Shown here piece by piece: positions 25,689-34,393 of a DNA stretch of 64,000 nucleotides. Position 1 is the first letter of the stretch. Every line of letters begins with the position of its first letter. A program made the translations under genes and the position numbers. Origin of the DNA: Embleya hyalina (lineage in GTDB: Bacteria; Actinomycetota; Actinomycetes; Streptomycetales; Streptomycetaceae); contig NZ_BIFH01000022.1 of the NCBI RefSeq assembly GCF_003967355.1, forward strand, positions 274,492 to 338,491, in the 5' to 3' direction. The notes under the pieces were generated by a model, which was not told the DNA's origin, searched no databases, and saw only the letters and a list, made by a program, of their open reading frames with translations.

Positions 25689-28505
25689 TCAACCGTGGCG
25701 GCTCCCGATGAGCGCGACCGGCACGGAGCGATGCCCCGCCGCCGATCCCCCGTCGACCCCGGTGGTGTGCAGCATCAGGTCGGTGTCCCCGATGCCCGCC
25801 CACCCGAGCATGTAGCCGAGCAGCGAGGTCCGTCCGGCCGCCCCTGTGTGGAAGCCGTTCGCACGCACCCTCTGCAAGACGGCTTCCTGATACTCGTGCG
25901 CCCGCGTCGACAACGCCTCGTCGCCGAGGATGCCACCGGCAGCGAGCAGCGACTGGACCACGCCGCTGCTGCCGTGGCAGACCGACAGGTCGACCGGCCG
26001 ATCGACGGGAAGCCGCGTCGCCTTGTCCACCAGCGTGGTCAACCGCCCATCGGTCAACCACTCCCGCCGACCGGCCGAGCACAGTATCTCCGCCGACGTC
26101 AACAACATGCCGGCGGCACCATTGCACCATCCCGTCGACTGGGACTCCTCGCCGGATTCCCACCGCCCGATCAGCCAGTCGGCCGCTTCCTTGGCCAGGG
26201 CATCGTCACCGAGGACGCGCCCCATGCGGGCGGCGGCCCAGCGCAATCCGAGCTCGCCGTGCGCCACGTCGAACCACGCCACCGTCCGCGCCGCCCCGAT
26301 GTGGCCCAGGACCGGGTCGCGCAGCCGTCCCAACCACGATTCGCCGCACGGAACACCGCCGTTGCCCGCTTCGAGACGGGACAGCAGGACCATCAACAGG
26401 CCGGCCGGACCGTTCGCCAGATCGGTTTCCAGCAGCTGCGCCGCCGACCGTTCGTCGACCCCGACCAGTACCCGCTCCAGCCAGTCGGGGTCCACCGCGG
26501 CGGGTCTCGTGAGCAGCATCGAGGAGGCACCGGAGAACACCGACTCCGGAGTCTCCATCAACACCTCGGCGTATTCCGCCGCCAGCGCGTCAAGACCACG
26601 ATCCGCGTCGAGACCGACGCCCGCCGGAACACCGCCCTGCTCTGCGGCCCGCGTCAGGAACGAGACGATGCCGCCGACGTCGTGGAACGAGATGCAGTTG
26701 CCCGGGGTGATGGTCATGGCCCGGCGTCCGGGGCCGATCCCGCACAACCAGCCGACCTGCGCACCGTCAGCGGTTTCGAAGGTCACGCCGATGTCCGCGA
26801 TCGTGCGCGCGATCTTCGGCCACCACGTCCCCGGGCGCGTGCCGTTCGACAGGGTGGGGGCGAACACGCCCACCGCCGACAGCCCGGCGGGGTTCTCGTC
26901 GTCGAACAGCTCGCCGAAGCACTCCTCCAGCAGGAAGTGGTGGTAACGATCCGTACGGGCCGAGTTGAGCGCGACGCCCCGCCTCGCGTGGTCGAGTGCC
27001 GACGTGCGGAACACCCCCGGTATCCGGACCCTCGACGTCGCCAGTTCCGACGAGTCGGCCCGTGAGCTGAAATAGGGCACGTTGCCGGTACTCAGACAGG
27101 CCCGCTCCTCGGCGCCGATCCGGCGCGCCGCCTCGGCCGAAAGTCCGTCGGAGAAGTCCCGAAGCAGCCCGAGCAGTCGTACGGCCTCCTCCGCACGAGC
27201 CAGGTAGTCCGGATGCGTGGACGCGTCGATGAAGCGGCCGTACACCAGCGTCGCGCGCACCACGTACCGGATGCGCATGTCCGGATAGGCGTCGAGGATC
27301 GTCGTGATGCCGTCGCCGCGGACGAACGCGAGGGCGTCGAAGTACCCCGCCAGCAAGTCGGCGAAGTAATCCGTCGCGGATACCGGCGATTCCCCCAGGC
27401 GCGGCACGTTGCCCCGATGCCGGTAGACGATGGGTTCGCGGCGCACGGAGATGTTGTCCGTGCCGTTGTCACGAACGACGGTGCTGGTCAACTTCGAGCT
27501 CTGGTCGCCGGCGACCCCCACGCCCGCCATGAAGAAGTCGACCGGGGAGCCCGGGTGCACCATGGGGACGAGCATCGTGGAGACGACCGAGAGCTTCATC
27601 TGGTTGATCAACGTGTGCGCCAGGGTGTCGTTGTCCACGCCGGAGTCGGGCCGCAGGATCGTTTCGGTGTCGATCAGGCAGGGGTGCTCACCGCGCGCCA
27701 ACAGGTTCTCGTCATGCAGATCGGACGCTCCGATGGCACCGAGGATCGCGCAGATGGAGCCGAACCGGTAGAAGTACCGGGCGGGTTGCTCCGGCGTGTC
27801 CATGGCCTGCGCCGGGATGAACTGCTGCCAACCGTGCGATCCCACGGTCAGGGAGAGCGGTAGACACTCCCGCAACGAGAAGGACAGGTGCGGATCTGCC
27901 GCGGCATACAGGTCCCGCACGAAGCGATCCGTGGTCAGGGTACGCGGCTTGAAGACCACCCGCGTATCGTCGCCGAGCCGGACCCCGATCACCTGGCGAT
28001 TGTCGTTGTGCGGGTCCGCTCCGGTGAGGAAGATGCCGGTGACGAGTTCGTCGTCCGCCGAGGTGGCACCGATCAGACCGGCGGCCCGCAGGGCGGGCCG
28101 ATCCTCGGCGTAGGCGACGAACAGGTCGGTGTACGCGTCCAGCGCATTGCGCAGGACGGTCTCCAGACGGCGCTCCAGGACGGGATATCGGCCGATGATC
28201 CGCGAGCAGGTACCGGGTTCGTCGAGATGTCGCCGAAAGCGCCGCAGTGCCCGATCACCGTCCACGGTCCTGGGCAACCCGTGATCCGCACGGAAGGAGT
28301 GGAACTCGCCGATCAGCATGCGGAACGCGTGCGCCTCGACGTTCGCCGACAGTGCCGACCAGACCTGGTGCGACACCTCGTCGAGGTGTTCCGGATCGAC
28401 GACCGCGACCATCACCTCGCGCAGACCGTCGGCCACGACGCTTCTCGGCACCAGGTGCGTGTAGAACGGTACGAAGGCGTCGATCGCCACATTCGGATTC
28501 GTCAT
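25689..28505 (-). CDS. lanM: Class II lanthipeptide synthetase LanM (second)
   Basis: 938 aa bifunctional enzyme: the N-terminal DUF4135 kinase-like domain dehydrates Ser/Thr and the C-terminal LanC-like domain adds Cys thiols. Dehydratase signatures include VIGVRLGDDTRVVFKPR, GASDLHDENLLA and LIDTETIL. Cyclase zinc ligands are Cys794 (WCNGAAG) and Cys843-His844 (VCHGSSG); FDVAHGELG holds the likely catalytic His. Its ATG overlaps the lanT stop (ATGA), so it is translated from the same message. Together with the LanM upstream it fits a two-peptide system with one synthetase per precursor; which precursor it modifies cannot be told from sequence. Confidence 0.95.
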   Translation of the reverse strand: MTNPNVAIDAFVPFYTHLVPRSVVADGLREVMVAVVDPEHLDEVSHQVWSALSANVEAHAFRMLIGEFHSFRADHGLPRTVDGDRALRRFRRHLDEPGTCSRIIGRYPVLERRLETVLRNALDAYTDLFVAYAEDRPALRAAGLIGATSADDELVTGIFLTGADPHNDNRQVIGVRLGDDTRVVFKPRTLTTDRFVRDLYAAADPHLSFSLRECLPLSLTVGSHGWQQFIPAQAMDTPEQPARYFYRFGSICAILGAIGASDLHDENLLARGEHPCLIDTETILRPDSGVDNDTLAHTLINQMKLSVVSTMLVPMVHPGSPVDFFMAGVGVAGDQSSKLTSTVVRDNGTDNISVRREPIVYRHRGNVPRLGESPVSATDYFADLLAGYFDALAFVRGDGITTILDAYPDMRIRYVVRATLVYGRFIDASTHPDYLARAEEAVRLLGLLRDFSDGLSAEAARRIGAEERACLSTGNVPYFSSRADSSELATSRVRIPGVFRTSALDHARRGVALNSARTDRYHHFLLEECFGELFDDENPAGLSAVGVFAPTLSNGTRPGTWWPKIARTIADIGVTFETADGAQVGWLCGIGPGRRAMTITPGNCISFHDVGGIVSFLTRAAEQGGVPAGVGLDADRGLDALAAEYAEVLMETPESVFSGASSMLLTRPAAVDPDWLERVLVGVDERSAAQLLETDLANGPAGLLMVLLSRLEAGNGGVPCGESWLGRLRDPVLGHIGAARTVAWFDVAHGELGLRWAAARMGRVLGDDALAKEAADWLIGRWESGEESQSTGWCNGAAGMLLTSAEILCSAGRREWLTDGRLTTLVDKATRLPVDRPVDLSVCHGSSGVVQSLLAAGGILGDEALSTRAHEYQEAVLQRVRANGFHTGAAGRTSLLGYMLGWAGIGDTDLMLHTTGVDGGSAAGHRSVPVALIGSRHG

Positions 28506-30694
28506 GCGGACTCGCCTCTCAGCAGGGCGTCGAGTGAATTCTCCGAGTACAGGTCCGGGTACACCGAGCCGGCTGCCAACAGCTGTGCGTGGCTGCCCTG
28601 TTCCACCACCCGCCCGCGGTCGAGCACATAGATGTGATCGGCCGATTTGATCGTCGCCAGGCGGTGGGCAATGATGATTTGGGTCGCGCCCATCTCTCGG
28701 ATGATGTTCGCGACCCGGCGCTCGTTCACCGTGTCCAGCGAGGCCGTCGCCTCGTCGAGCAGGAGAATCGAGGGGCGCTGGAGAAGCGCGCGCACGATGG
28801 CCAGGCGCTGACGCTGACCGCCGGAGAAGTTCGCCCCCATTTCCGACACCAGTGTGTCGAGCCCCATGGGCAGGTCTTCCAGGAAGTCGAGAATCCCGAC
28901 GCCGGCGCAGTATTCGTGGACCTTCTCCCGGGAAATGTCCTGACCCATCGTCAGATTCTCCAGGATGGTGCGATTGTGCAGGTGCACCTCCTGCGGGATG
29001 TATCCGATGTTTCGGCGCAGCGCTTCCCGGTCGTACTCGCCCGCGTCCCGGCCGCCGAATCGCACGGTGCCGCCGGTCGGATCGTAGAGACCGCAGATGA
29101 TCCGTCCGAGGGTGCTCTTGCCCGAGCCCGACGCCCCGACGAGCGCCACCTTGGCGCCGGCCTCGATGTCCATCGAGACGTCCTGCACAGTCAATTCACT
29201 GTGCCTGGTGTATCGGAAGCTGACGTTCTCCAGCCGGATCGACGTCGAGGCGAGTTCCGTCACGGTGCCGCCGGGTGTCTCCGACGGCGTCCTGACGATG
29301 TCGGCCAGCCTGCCCATGTACCGGGACGCCTCGGCGAACTCCGTGTAGGTCTGGAACACCGAGGTGGACAGGGCGAAATAGGTTCCCGACACCGTCTGCA
29401 CCGCGATCGCCCCGCCCAGCGACATCTGTCCGTGGCTGACGAAGTACAGGCTGGACAGCAGCACGATCAGCGGCCCGAACATCTGGGTCGTGGTCGTCAG
29501 GCCCGAGATCCGTCCCTGTTGCAGGCGCATCCGGGTCTTCATCGCGTCCAGCGACGCGGCGTAGACCTCGCCCCAGGCATCGACGAACTCGCGGGCGTAG
29601 CCGCCCATCTTGATCGTCGGGACCGAGACGATCGCATCCAGCTGCGCCGACTGGCTCTTGCTCAACAGGCTGATCTCCGCGTCGACCGCTTCGAGGACGC
29701 GGACGCGCGTCTTGACCAGGTAGGCCGCGTTGAGCAGGGACAGGAACGCCGCGATCAGGCCCAGTCGCCACTCGGCGACGAACAGGTATCCGGTCACGCA
29801 CGCCAGGGTCCCGACGTCCATGATTCCCTGGGCCACCCGCGAGGACAGCAGGTCCCTGATCACGTTGACGCTGCTCAGCCGGAACAGGAGTTCGCCCGGT
29901 TGTCGGGTGGTGAAGAACTTGTACGGCAGGGACAGCAGCTTGGTGAAGGTGTGGGTCATCAGGTGCCTGCCCAGCAGCGCGACCACCGAGGACAGGACGA
30001 GGACGCGGACCAGGTACAGGACGAAGTACCCGGCCGCCACGGCCAGGATGACCGCGATCACCGTGCCCAGGTCGGCGAGGCCCTGCCAACGCGCGAACCG
30101 GTCGACCGCCCATTCGGTCAGCATCGGTACCCCGAGGACCGCCGCGTATCCGCTCAACGACAACAGCGCCACCAGGGCGATGCGTTCGCGGGATCCGTCC
30201 GCGAAGAGCGGGATACCGCGCCAGTCGGCGAGGATCGGCCGCCGAGTGCGCTCGAAGTCGGGGCCGGCCTCGGCGGACACCGCGATGCCGCTGAAACCGG
30301 CCTGGAGTTCCTCCCGGCTCAGCCGCCGTCGTCCCACGGCCGGATCCATGACGATCGCGCTGCGACCGTCGAAGCGTTCGAGGACGACGAAGTGGTAGCC
30401 CTCCCAGTACAGGATCGTGGGCGAGGTGAACTTCTCCAGCGCGGCGATGCCCTTGACCCGAAAGAGCCTCGCGTCCATGCCGCGTGAGCGCAGGAATCGC
30501 GCCAGTTGGCCGGCGCTCAGGCCGTCCCGACCCGCCTCGATGTCCTGCCGCGCGCTCGACAGGTCCTCCGCCCGGCCGTGATGGCGCAACAGCGCGACGA
30601 CGCAGCACAATCCGCATTCCGTCTGCGTCACCTGGGTGACGGTCGGCACCCGACGCGCCTGCTTCGACCCGCGGTCGCCGATGGCGATTCCCAT
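28502..30694 (-). CDS. lanT: LanT: C39-peptidase ABC transporter
   Basis: 730 aa exporter that cleaves the leader behind a Gly-type site and transports the mature lanthipeptide. N-terminal C39 peptidase: Gln21 and Cys27 in QVTQTECGLCC, His101 in EGYHFVVLE, Asp117 in VMDPAVG. A six-helix membrane domain covers ~residues 165-450 (LVALLSLSGYAAVLGVPML, VIAVILAVAAGYFVLYLVRVLVL cut by loops). The ABC domain has Walker A GASGSGKS, signature FSGGQRQR and Walker B ILLLDEATASLD. Start is 1 nt after the upstream LanM stop; the end overlaps the next lanM. Confidence 0.97.
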   Translation of the reverse strand: MGIAIGDRGSKQARRVPTVTQVTQTECGLCCVVALLRHHGRAEDLSSARQDIEAGRDGLSAGQLARFLRSRGMDARLFRVKGIAALEKFTSPTILYWEGYHFVVLERFDGRSAIVMDPAVGRRRLSREELQAGFSGIAVSAEAGPDFERTRRPILADWRGIPLFADGSRERIALVALLSLSGYAAVLGVPMLTEWAVDRFARWQGLADLGTVIAVILAVAAGYFVLYLVRVLVLSSVVALLGRHLMTHTFTKLLSLPYKFFTTRQPGELLFRLSSVNVIRDLLSSRVAQGIMDVGTLACVTGYLFVAEWRLGLIAAFLSLLNAAYLVKTRVRVLEAVDAEISLLSKSQSAQLDAIVSVPTIKMGGYAREFVDAWGEVYAASLDAMKTRMRLQQGRISGLTTTTQMFGPLIVLLSSLYFVSHGQMSLGGAIAVQTVSGTYFALSTSVFQTYTEFAEASRYMGRLADIVRTPSETPGGTVTELASTSIRLENVSFRYTRHSELTVQDVSMDIEAGAKVALVGASGSGKSTLGRIICGLYDPTGGTVRFGGRDAGEYDREALRRNIGYIPQEVHLHNRTILENLTMGQDISREKVHEYCAGVGILDFLEDLPMGLDTLVSEMGANFSGGQRQRLAIVRALLQRPSILLLDEATASLDTVNERRVANIIREMGATQIIIAHRLATIKSADHIYVLDRGRVVEQGSHAQLLAAGSVYPDLYSENSLDALLRGESA

Positions 30695-30695
30695 G

Positions 30696-33600
30696 TCATC
30701 GGCCCTCGACCGTCACCGTGATCGGGGAGATGCGCATGCCCCGATCGAGACGATTGACGAGATGCACCACGATGCCGGCGCTGCCGACCATCAGGCTGTT
30801 CGTGTGCGCGTACCGGCTCGTGCGGTCCTCGATCTTGCGGACGACGACGTCGGGTCGCAACCAGGTGCGTTCGATCCTCGCCACGTCGTCGCGCAGCGAC
30901 GCGTCACCGGCGGCGAGGGTGGACAGGATGTCGTGGTTGCCGAGATCGCCGTGGCACCAGGTCAGGTTGCGGCCGAAGCCGCGACGCTTCATGGTGGCGA
31001 CGGCGGTGTCGCGCAGGCGCGCGACGGAGTCGTCACCGGAGACGGTGTGGTAGGCGGACAACGCGAGGGCGATGCCGGCCGCGCCGTGGCACCACCCGGT
31101 CGAGAACGTCGACGGTGTGGCCACGTTGGAGAACCAGTCGTCCTCCTTCGGGTCGTGGAACACCCGCAACCGGTCGATCAGTCGGGACAGCGCCGCCTCG
31201 ACGACGTGGCGCCGGTCGGGCGCGACCCGGGGATACGCCCGGCTCAGTGCCTCGACGACTCCGCCGACCCCGTGCCCGCAGCCGGACTGGTCCAGGACCG
31301 GCCGATGGCCGTCATCGCCCGGCAACGCCTCCGCGAGCGCGCAGGCCACCGTCGTGATCGAGGCGTCCCGGTCCGGTCCGCCGATCGCCGCCACGCACGA
31401 CAACACCCCGGCCAGACCGCCGATGACATCCAGGGACGCCTCGGCCGGCGACTGGTCGCGCACGTGGTCCAGCACCGCCGGCACCGCCCGCTGCGCGACG
31501 GTCGTCCACTCGTCCCGGCCCAGGATCCGACCCGCCGCCGCCAGGGCGAACAGCGTGCCGGGCAGGCCGGTGTAGGCCGAGAGCCCGGCCTGTCGCACGG
31601 CGCGCACATCGTACGTGTCGCCGGCCAGGAGATCGGCGGTGGCGGAGAAGACCCGGGTGGCCAGGTCGCGATGGTTCGGGTTGTCCAGGGCCCGCCCGGC
31701 GGCGGCCAGGGCCAGCGCGGGGCCGACCCGTCCGGTGTACAGGTCGAACCCGAGCACCCCCGGCGGCCACGGCCGATCGGCCCGGGCCGACGCCAGGGGG
31801 CCGATCCAGGTCGGGGGGAGATCGTCGAACCGATCGGGCATCGCCGTGGCGACCAGGTGGTCGCACAGCCGAGTCACCAGCGAGGCCAACGCATCCCCGG
31901 AGTACCCGGGCGACCGCCGCGCCGACGCAGTGTGCGGCCAGCCCTCGTCCGGGTCGTTGTCGGCCGCGGCCAGGTGGTTGTCGGGAAAGCGGCACGAGAA
32001 GGCGGAGTGGACGAGCCGGAGTTGCTCGCTCAGGACGAACTCCGTCAGGTTCGTCGCCTTGGCCCGGGCCAGGTCGATCGGCGGCTCGGGAAACGCGGCC
32101 ACCACCGCGGCGCCGTCCCCGTCCCGAAGGATCACATCCGTGGCGGCGACGATGAAGTAGGGAACGTCGCGCTCCGCGAGCTGCCGCAACTCGGACCGTA
32201 CGATCTCCGGCGCCGAGGTCGTGCTGGGGATCGCGATGCGCTTCAACACGGCGAGATACGCGGACTCGTCGTCCATGGCACCGGCCCCGGATGCCATCCG
32301 CAACAGCTGCCCGTAGAGCATGGTCGGATTGTGGATGTAGCGGATGCGGACACCGGACATCGTCCGGTGGAGCAGATCGTTCCACCCCTCCCGGTCCGCC
32401 ATCACCGCCCGGCACACCCTCGTGAATCCGGACGCCATCCGCTCGCCCAACGCATGGGTCTCCCGCTCGCTCAGATCGCCGACGACCGTCGGCCGCTCCC
32501 CCACCGCCTGCGTCTCCAGGCTCAGCCGCACCCGATCGGTGAACGCGTCCTCGAACCGCATCGTCTTCAACGGCATGTCGCCGCGGCCCTGGTCGCCGAG
32601 AAAGCCGAGGTCGACATGGCCGCCGTCCTCCCCCTTCCCGGACAGGACCAGCGGCAGGATGCCGATTCCGTATACCGACTGCCCGATCGTCTCGTGCGCG
32701 TTTCCCCGGATCTGGGCCGTCGGGCCGACATGGTTCCGCTCCGGATGCAGGATGGTCTCGAGGTCGATGGGTACCGGACCGCGGCGGGTCGCCACGATGT
32801 TTTCGAGGTGCATGTCCCGGGCGTTGAGCAGATACATCACAGCGGCCAACTCGCCGCTCTCGTACATGAATTCCGCAGCCCGATCGGAGACGTCCGCCGC
32901 CTCGACGTAGGCCACGTAGCCGTAGCCGTCCCGGTCCAGAACCCGCGCGGCGACCAGGGACGTCCCCAGCCGATCGTTGAGCGCGTCGACGAGGACCGCG
33001 TACGCGGCCTCGCAGGAGACATCTCGGGGCTTGTATGCCAGCCGCCTGCCGGAGCCGAACGCGAGGAGGCAGACACTGCGACCGTGATGGTGGGTGTCTC
33101 CCGCGGAGAACCCGCAGGAGACGATCACATCGGTGGGGTCGATGCCGAACGTGCTCCCGATCGCCTCCCGGTCGGCGCGCAGTCGGCCGCAGAGTTCGCG
33201 GAAGCTGTCCGCCTCGGTGCGCAGCAGGGTGCGCGTGACGGCACGCAGCACCGGGAACTCGAGTCCGGTCCAGTCCTCCAGGCGACCTCGGCCGGCCTGC
33301 TCGACGAAGTACGCGTACCGCTCCGCAGGGTCCGCGCCCCGGAGCAGGCCGCCTCGACGCGCGTGGTTGACGGCGACCACCAGCGGCCGGATGTACACCT
33401 CGCGCAAGCGCGCCTCGGTGCGTTCGAGGAGTTGTTCCAGGATCACCCGGGGATCGCCGAACAACTCCCGGAAGGGGCCGACCGGATCCGCCCGCGCCAC
33501 GGCGGCGGCGACCCCTTTGACGATGCGTTGAAACGGATACTCTTCCGGCCGGCCGATCCACTCCTCCACCGTCGCCCGCGTACCGTCGCTCGGCGTTTCG

Positions 33601-33743
33601 GATGCCGCATCGGTTTCGTGCGCGCGAAGCGGGCCGACAATCTGTTCGTCGAATCGGGCCAGCGGTGCGATCACCTCGTCGAATTCGGCGTCGTCCAGCT
33701 CCGGATAGTACGTGGCCGATGAATTCACGTCGATTTGCTCCAT
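30696..33743 (-). CDS. lanM: Class II lanthipeptide synthetase LanM (first)
   Basis: 1015 aa. Dehydratase domain: SAGDTHHHGRSVCLLAFGSG, RLAYKPRDVS, LLNARDMHLENIVA and IDLETIL (phosphotransfer/elimination residues). LanC-type cyclase: His824 in CGHGVGG, Cys885 in GWCHGAAG and Cys930-His931 in TWCHGDLG, giving the C-C-H zinc site. Follows the two precursor genes after a hairpin and is tightly coupled to lanT. ATG 33743 has only a weak ribosome site (GCGAAG), in keeping with lower expression than the precursors. Divergent in sequence from the second LanM, so not a recent duplicate. Confidence 0.95.
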   Translation of the reverse strand: MEQIDVNSSATYYPELDDAEFDEVIAPLARFDEQIVGPLRAHETDAASETPSDGTRATVEEWIGRPEEYPFQRIVKGVAAAVARADPVGPFRELFGDPRVILEQLLERTEARLREVYIRPLVVAVNHARRGGLLRGADPAERYAYFVEQAGRGRLEDWTGLEFPVLRAVTRTLLRTEADSFRELCGRLRADREAIGSTFGIDPTDVIVSCGFSAGDTHHHGRSVCLLAFGSGRRLAYKPRDVSCEAAYAVLVDALNDRLGTSLVAARVLDRDGYGYVAYVEAADVSDRAAEFMYESGELAAVMYLLNARDMHLENIVATRRGPVPIDLETILHPERNHVGPTAQIRGNAHETIGQSVYGIGILPLVLSGKGEDGGHVDLGFLGDQGRGDMPLKTMRFEDAFTDRVRLSLETQAVGERPTVVGDLSERETHALGERMASGFTRVCRAVMADREGWNDLLHRTMSGVRIRYIHNPTMLYGQLLRMASGAGAMDDESAYLAVLKRIAIPSTTSAPEIVRSELRQLAERDVPYFIVAATDVILRDGDGAAVVAAFPEPPIDLARAKATNLTEFVLSEQLRLVHSAFSCRFPDNHLAAADNDPDEGWPHTASARRSPGYSGDALASLVTRLCDHLVATAMPDRFDDLPPTWIGPLASARADRPWPPGVLGFDLYTGRVGPALALAAAGRALDNPNHRDLATRVFSATADLLAGDTYDVRAVRQAGLSAYTGLPGTLFALAAAGRILGRDEWTTVAQRAVPAVLDHVRDQSPAEASLDVIGGLAGVLSCVAAIGGPDRDASITTVACALAEALPGDDGHRPVLDQSGCGHGVGGVVEALSRAYPRVAPDRRHVVEAALSRLIDRLRVFHDPKEDDWFSNVATPSTFSTGWCHGAAGIALALSAYHTVSGDDSVARLRDTAVATMKRRGFGRNLTWCHGDLGNHDILSTLAAGDASLRDDVARIERTWLRPDVVVRKIEDRTSRYAHTNSLMVGSAGIVVHLVNRLDRGMRISPITVTVEGR

Positions 33744-33766
33744 CTTCGCGTGGTGTTGTGCGCGGG

Positions 33767-33802
33767 GGCGGAATGGAGGCCGTCGCCGGCCCCCATTCCG
33801 CC
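33767..33802 (-). terminator. Hairpin between precursor genes and lanM (attenuator candidate)
   Basis: Perfect 10-bp inverted repeat GGCGGAATGG (33767-33776) and CCATTCCGCC (33793-33802) with a 16-nt loop, 41 bp beyond the beta-precursor stop and 24 bp before the lanM start. Partial termination here would give much more precursor than enzyme mRNA, as is known for other lantibiotic operons. Confidence 0.7.
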
Positions 33803-33842
33803 TCGATGAACTACCGGCTCACCGAACCGCGTTCGGTCGCCC

Positions 33843-34010
33843 TCAGCACTTGCTGGAGCACGCGGTCGTGGGACACATGGTCGCGGTGATCAGCGTGATC
33901 GTGGCGACGCACAGTGCCGACGTGGTGAAACCGCCGTAGACATCCGCCTCGCTCAACTCGATGAGTTCGGCCTCGTCGTAGCGGCCGAGGCTGTCGGTGT
34001 CCTTTTCCAT
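33843..34010 (-). CDS. lanA2: Two-peptide lanthipeptide precursor, beta type
   Basis: 55 aa; ATG 34010 with AAGGGAG upstream. Leader of 27 residues is acidic (EAELIELSEADVYGG) and ends in the double-Gly site cut by C39 transporters. The 28-residue core has Cys at 34, 46, 51 and 55 and many Thr/Ser for dehydration. The C-terminus MCPTTACSSKC matches the conserved CPTTKC..C end of beta peptides such as haloduracin beta and lacticin 3147 A2, which forms two overlapping rings. Cys34 close to three Thr/Ser at the core start would give an N-terminal ring like haloduracin beta. Lies 28 bp after the alpha gene. Confidence 0.93.
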   Translation of the reverse strand: MEKDTDSLGRYDEAELIELSEADVYGGFTTSALCVATITLITATMCPTTACSSKC

Positions 34011-34038
34011 GGCACGCTCCCTTCCCGGTCGATTCCCA

Positions 34039-34230
34039 TCAGTTGCAGCTTCGCTGGCATTCCTTGGTCAGCGTGCACCAGTTGCCGTGGTTCCCGAGAT
34101 CATTGCTGAAGATGGTGATCGTCGTGATGGTGATGGAACCGGTGCCGGCGTAGTACGCCGCGTCGTGCTGGAGATCCTGGTCCGCGATCTCCTCCAGCAG
34201 CGAAATGTCGCCCTCGTACATCGGGTTCAT
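34039..34230 (-). CDS. lanA1: Two-peptide lanthipeptide precursor, alpha type
   Basis: 63 aa; ATG 34230 with GGGGG about 9 nt upstream. Acidic leader (LLEEIADQDLQHDAAYY) then AGTG, so LanT could cut after Gly29 (AG) or Gly31 (TG). The core ends GNHGNWCTLTKECQRSCN: CTLTxEC is the lipid II-binding motif of mersacidin, haloduracin alpha and lacticin 3147 A1. From memory the last 32 residues align without gaps to lichenicidin alpha, but the N-terminal ring Cys is Ile38 here, so only Cys52, 58 and 62 remain for rings. Alpha peptides of this class bind lipid II and recruit the beta partner to form pores. Confidence 0.93.
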   Translation of the reverse strand: MNPMYEGDISLLEEIADQDLQHDAAYYAGTGSITITTITIFSNDLGNHGNWCTLTKECQRSCN

Positions 34231-34393
34231 GTGTGTCACCCCCTTTCCCGTCTTCGATGGGGGTGCCGACCAGGTCGATCGATCGGCGACCCGGGTGACA
34301 TCTTTGCCTGCCGAAATGCACCGGCAGCATGGTCCGAAAACGGAATACGCACGCGTTCCGCATGAGCCGTGCATACGGCCTGCATGCGCCGTC
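34231..34393 (-). promoter_or_regulatory. Promoter region of the lanthipeptide operon
   Basis: 163 bp between the SARP gene stop and the alpha precursor start, with no coding sequence. The main operon promoter and any SARP direct-repeat sites should lie here; no clear heptamer repeats seen by eye. Confidence 0.45.

Noticed and set aside
30636..33722. A 1028-codon open frame on the plus strand opposite the first lanM
   Set aside because: Mirror-frame artefact of a high-GC gene; the lanM strand has clear domains and motifs.
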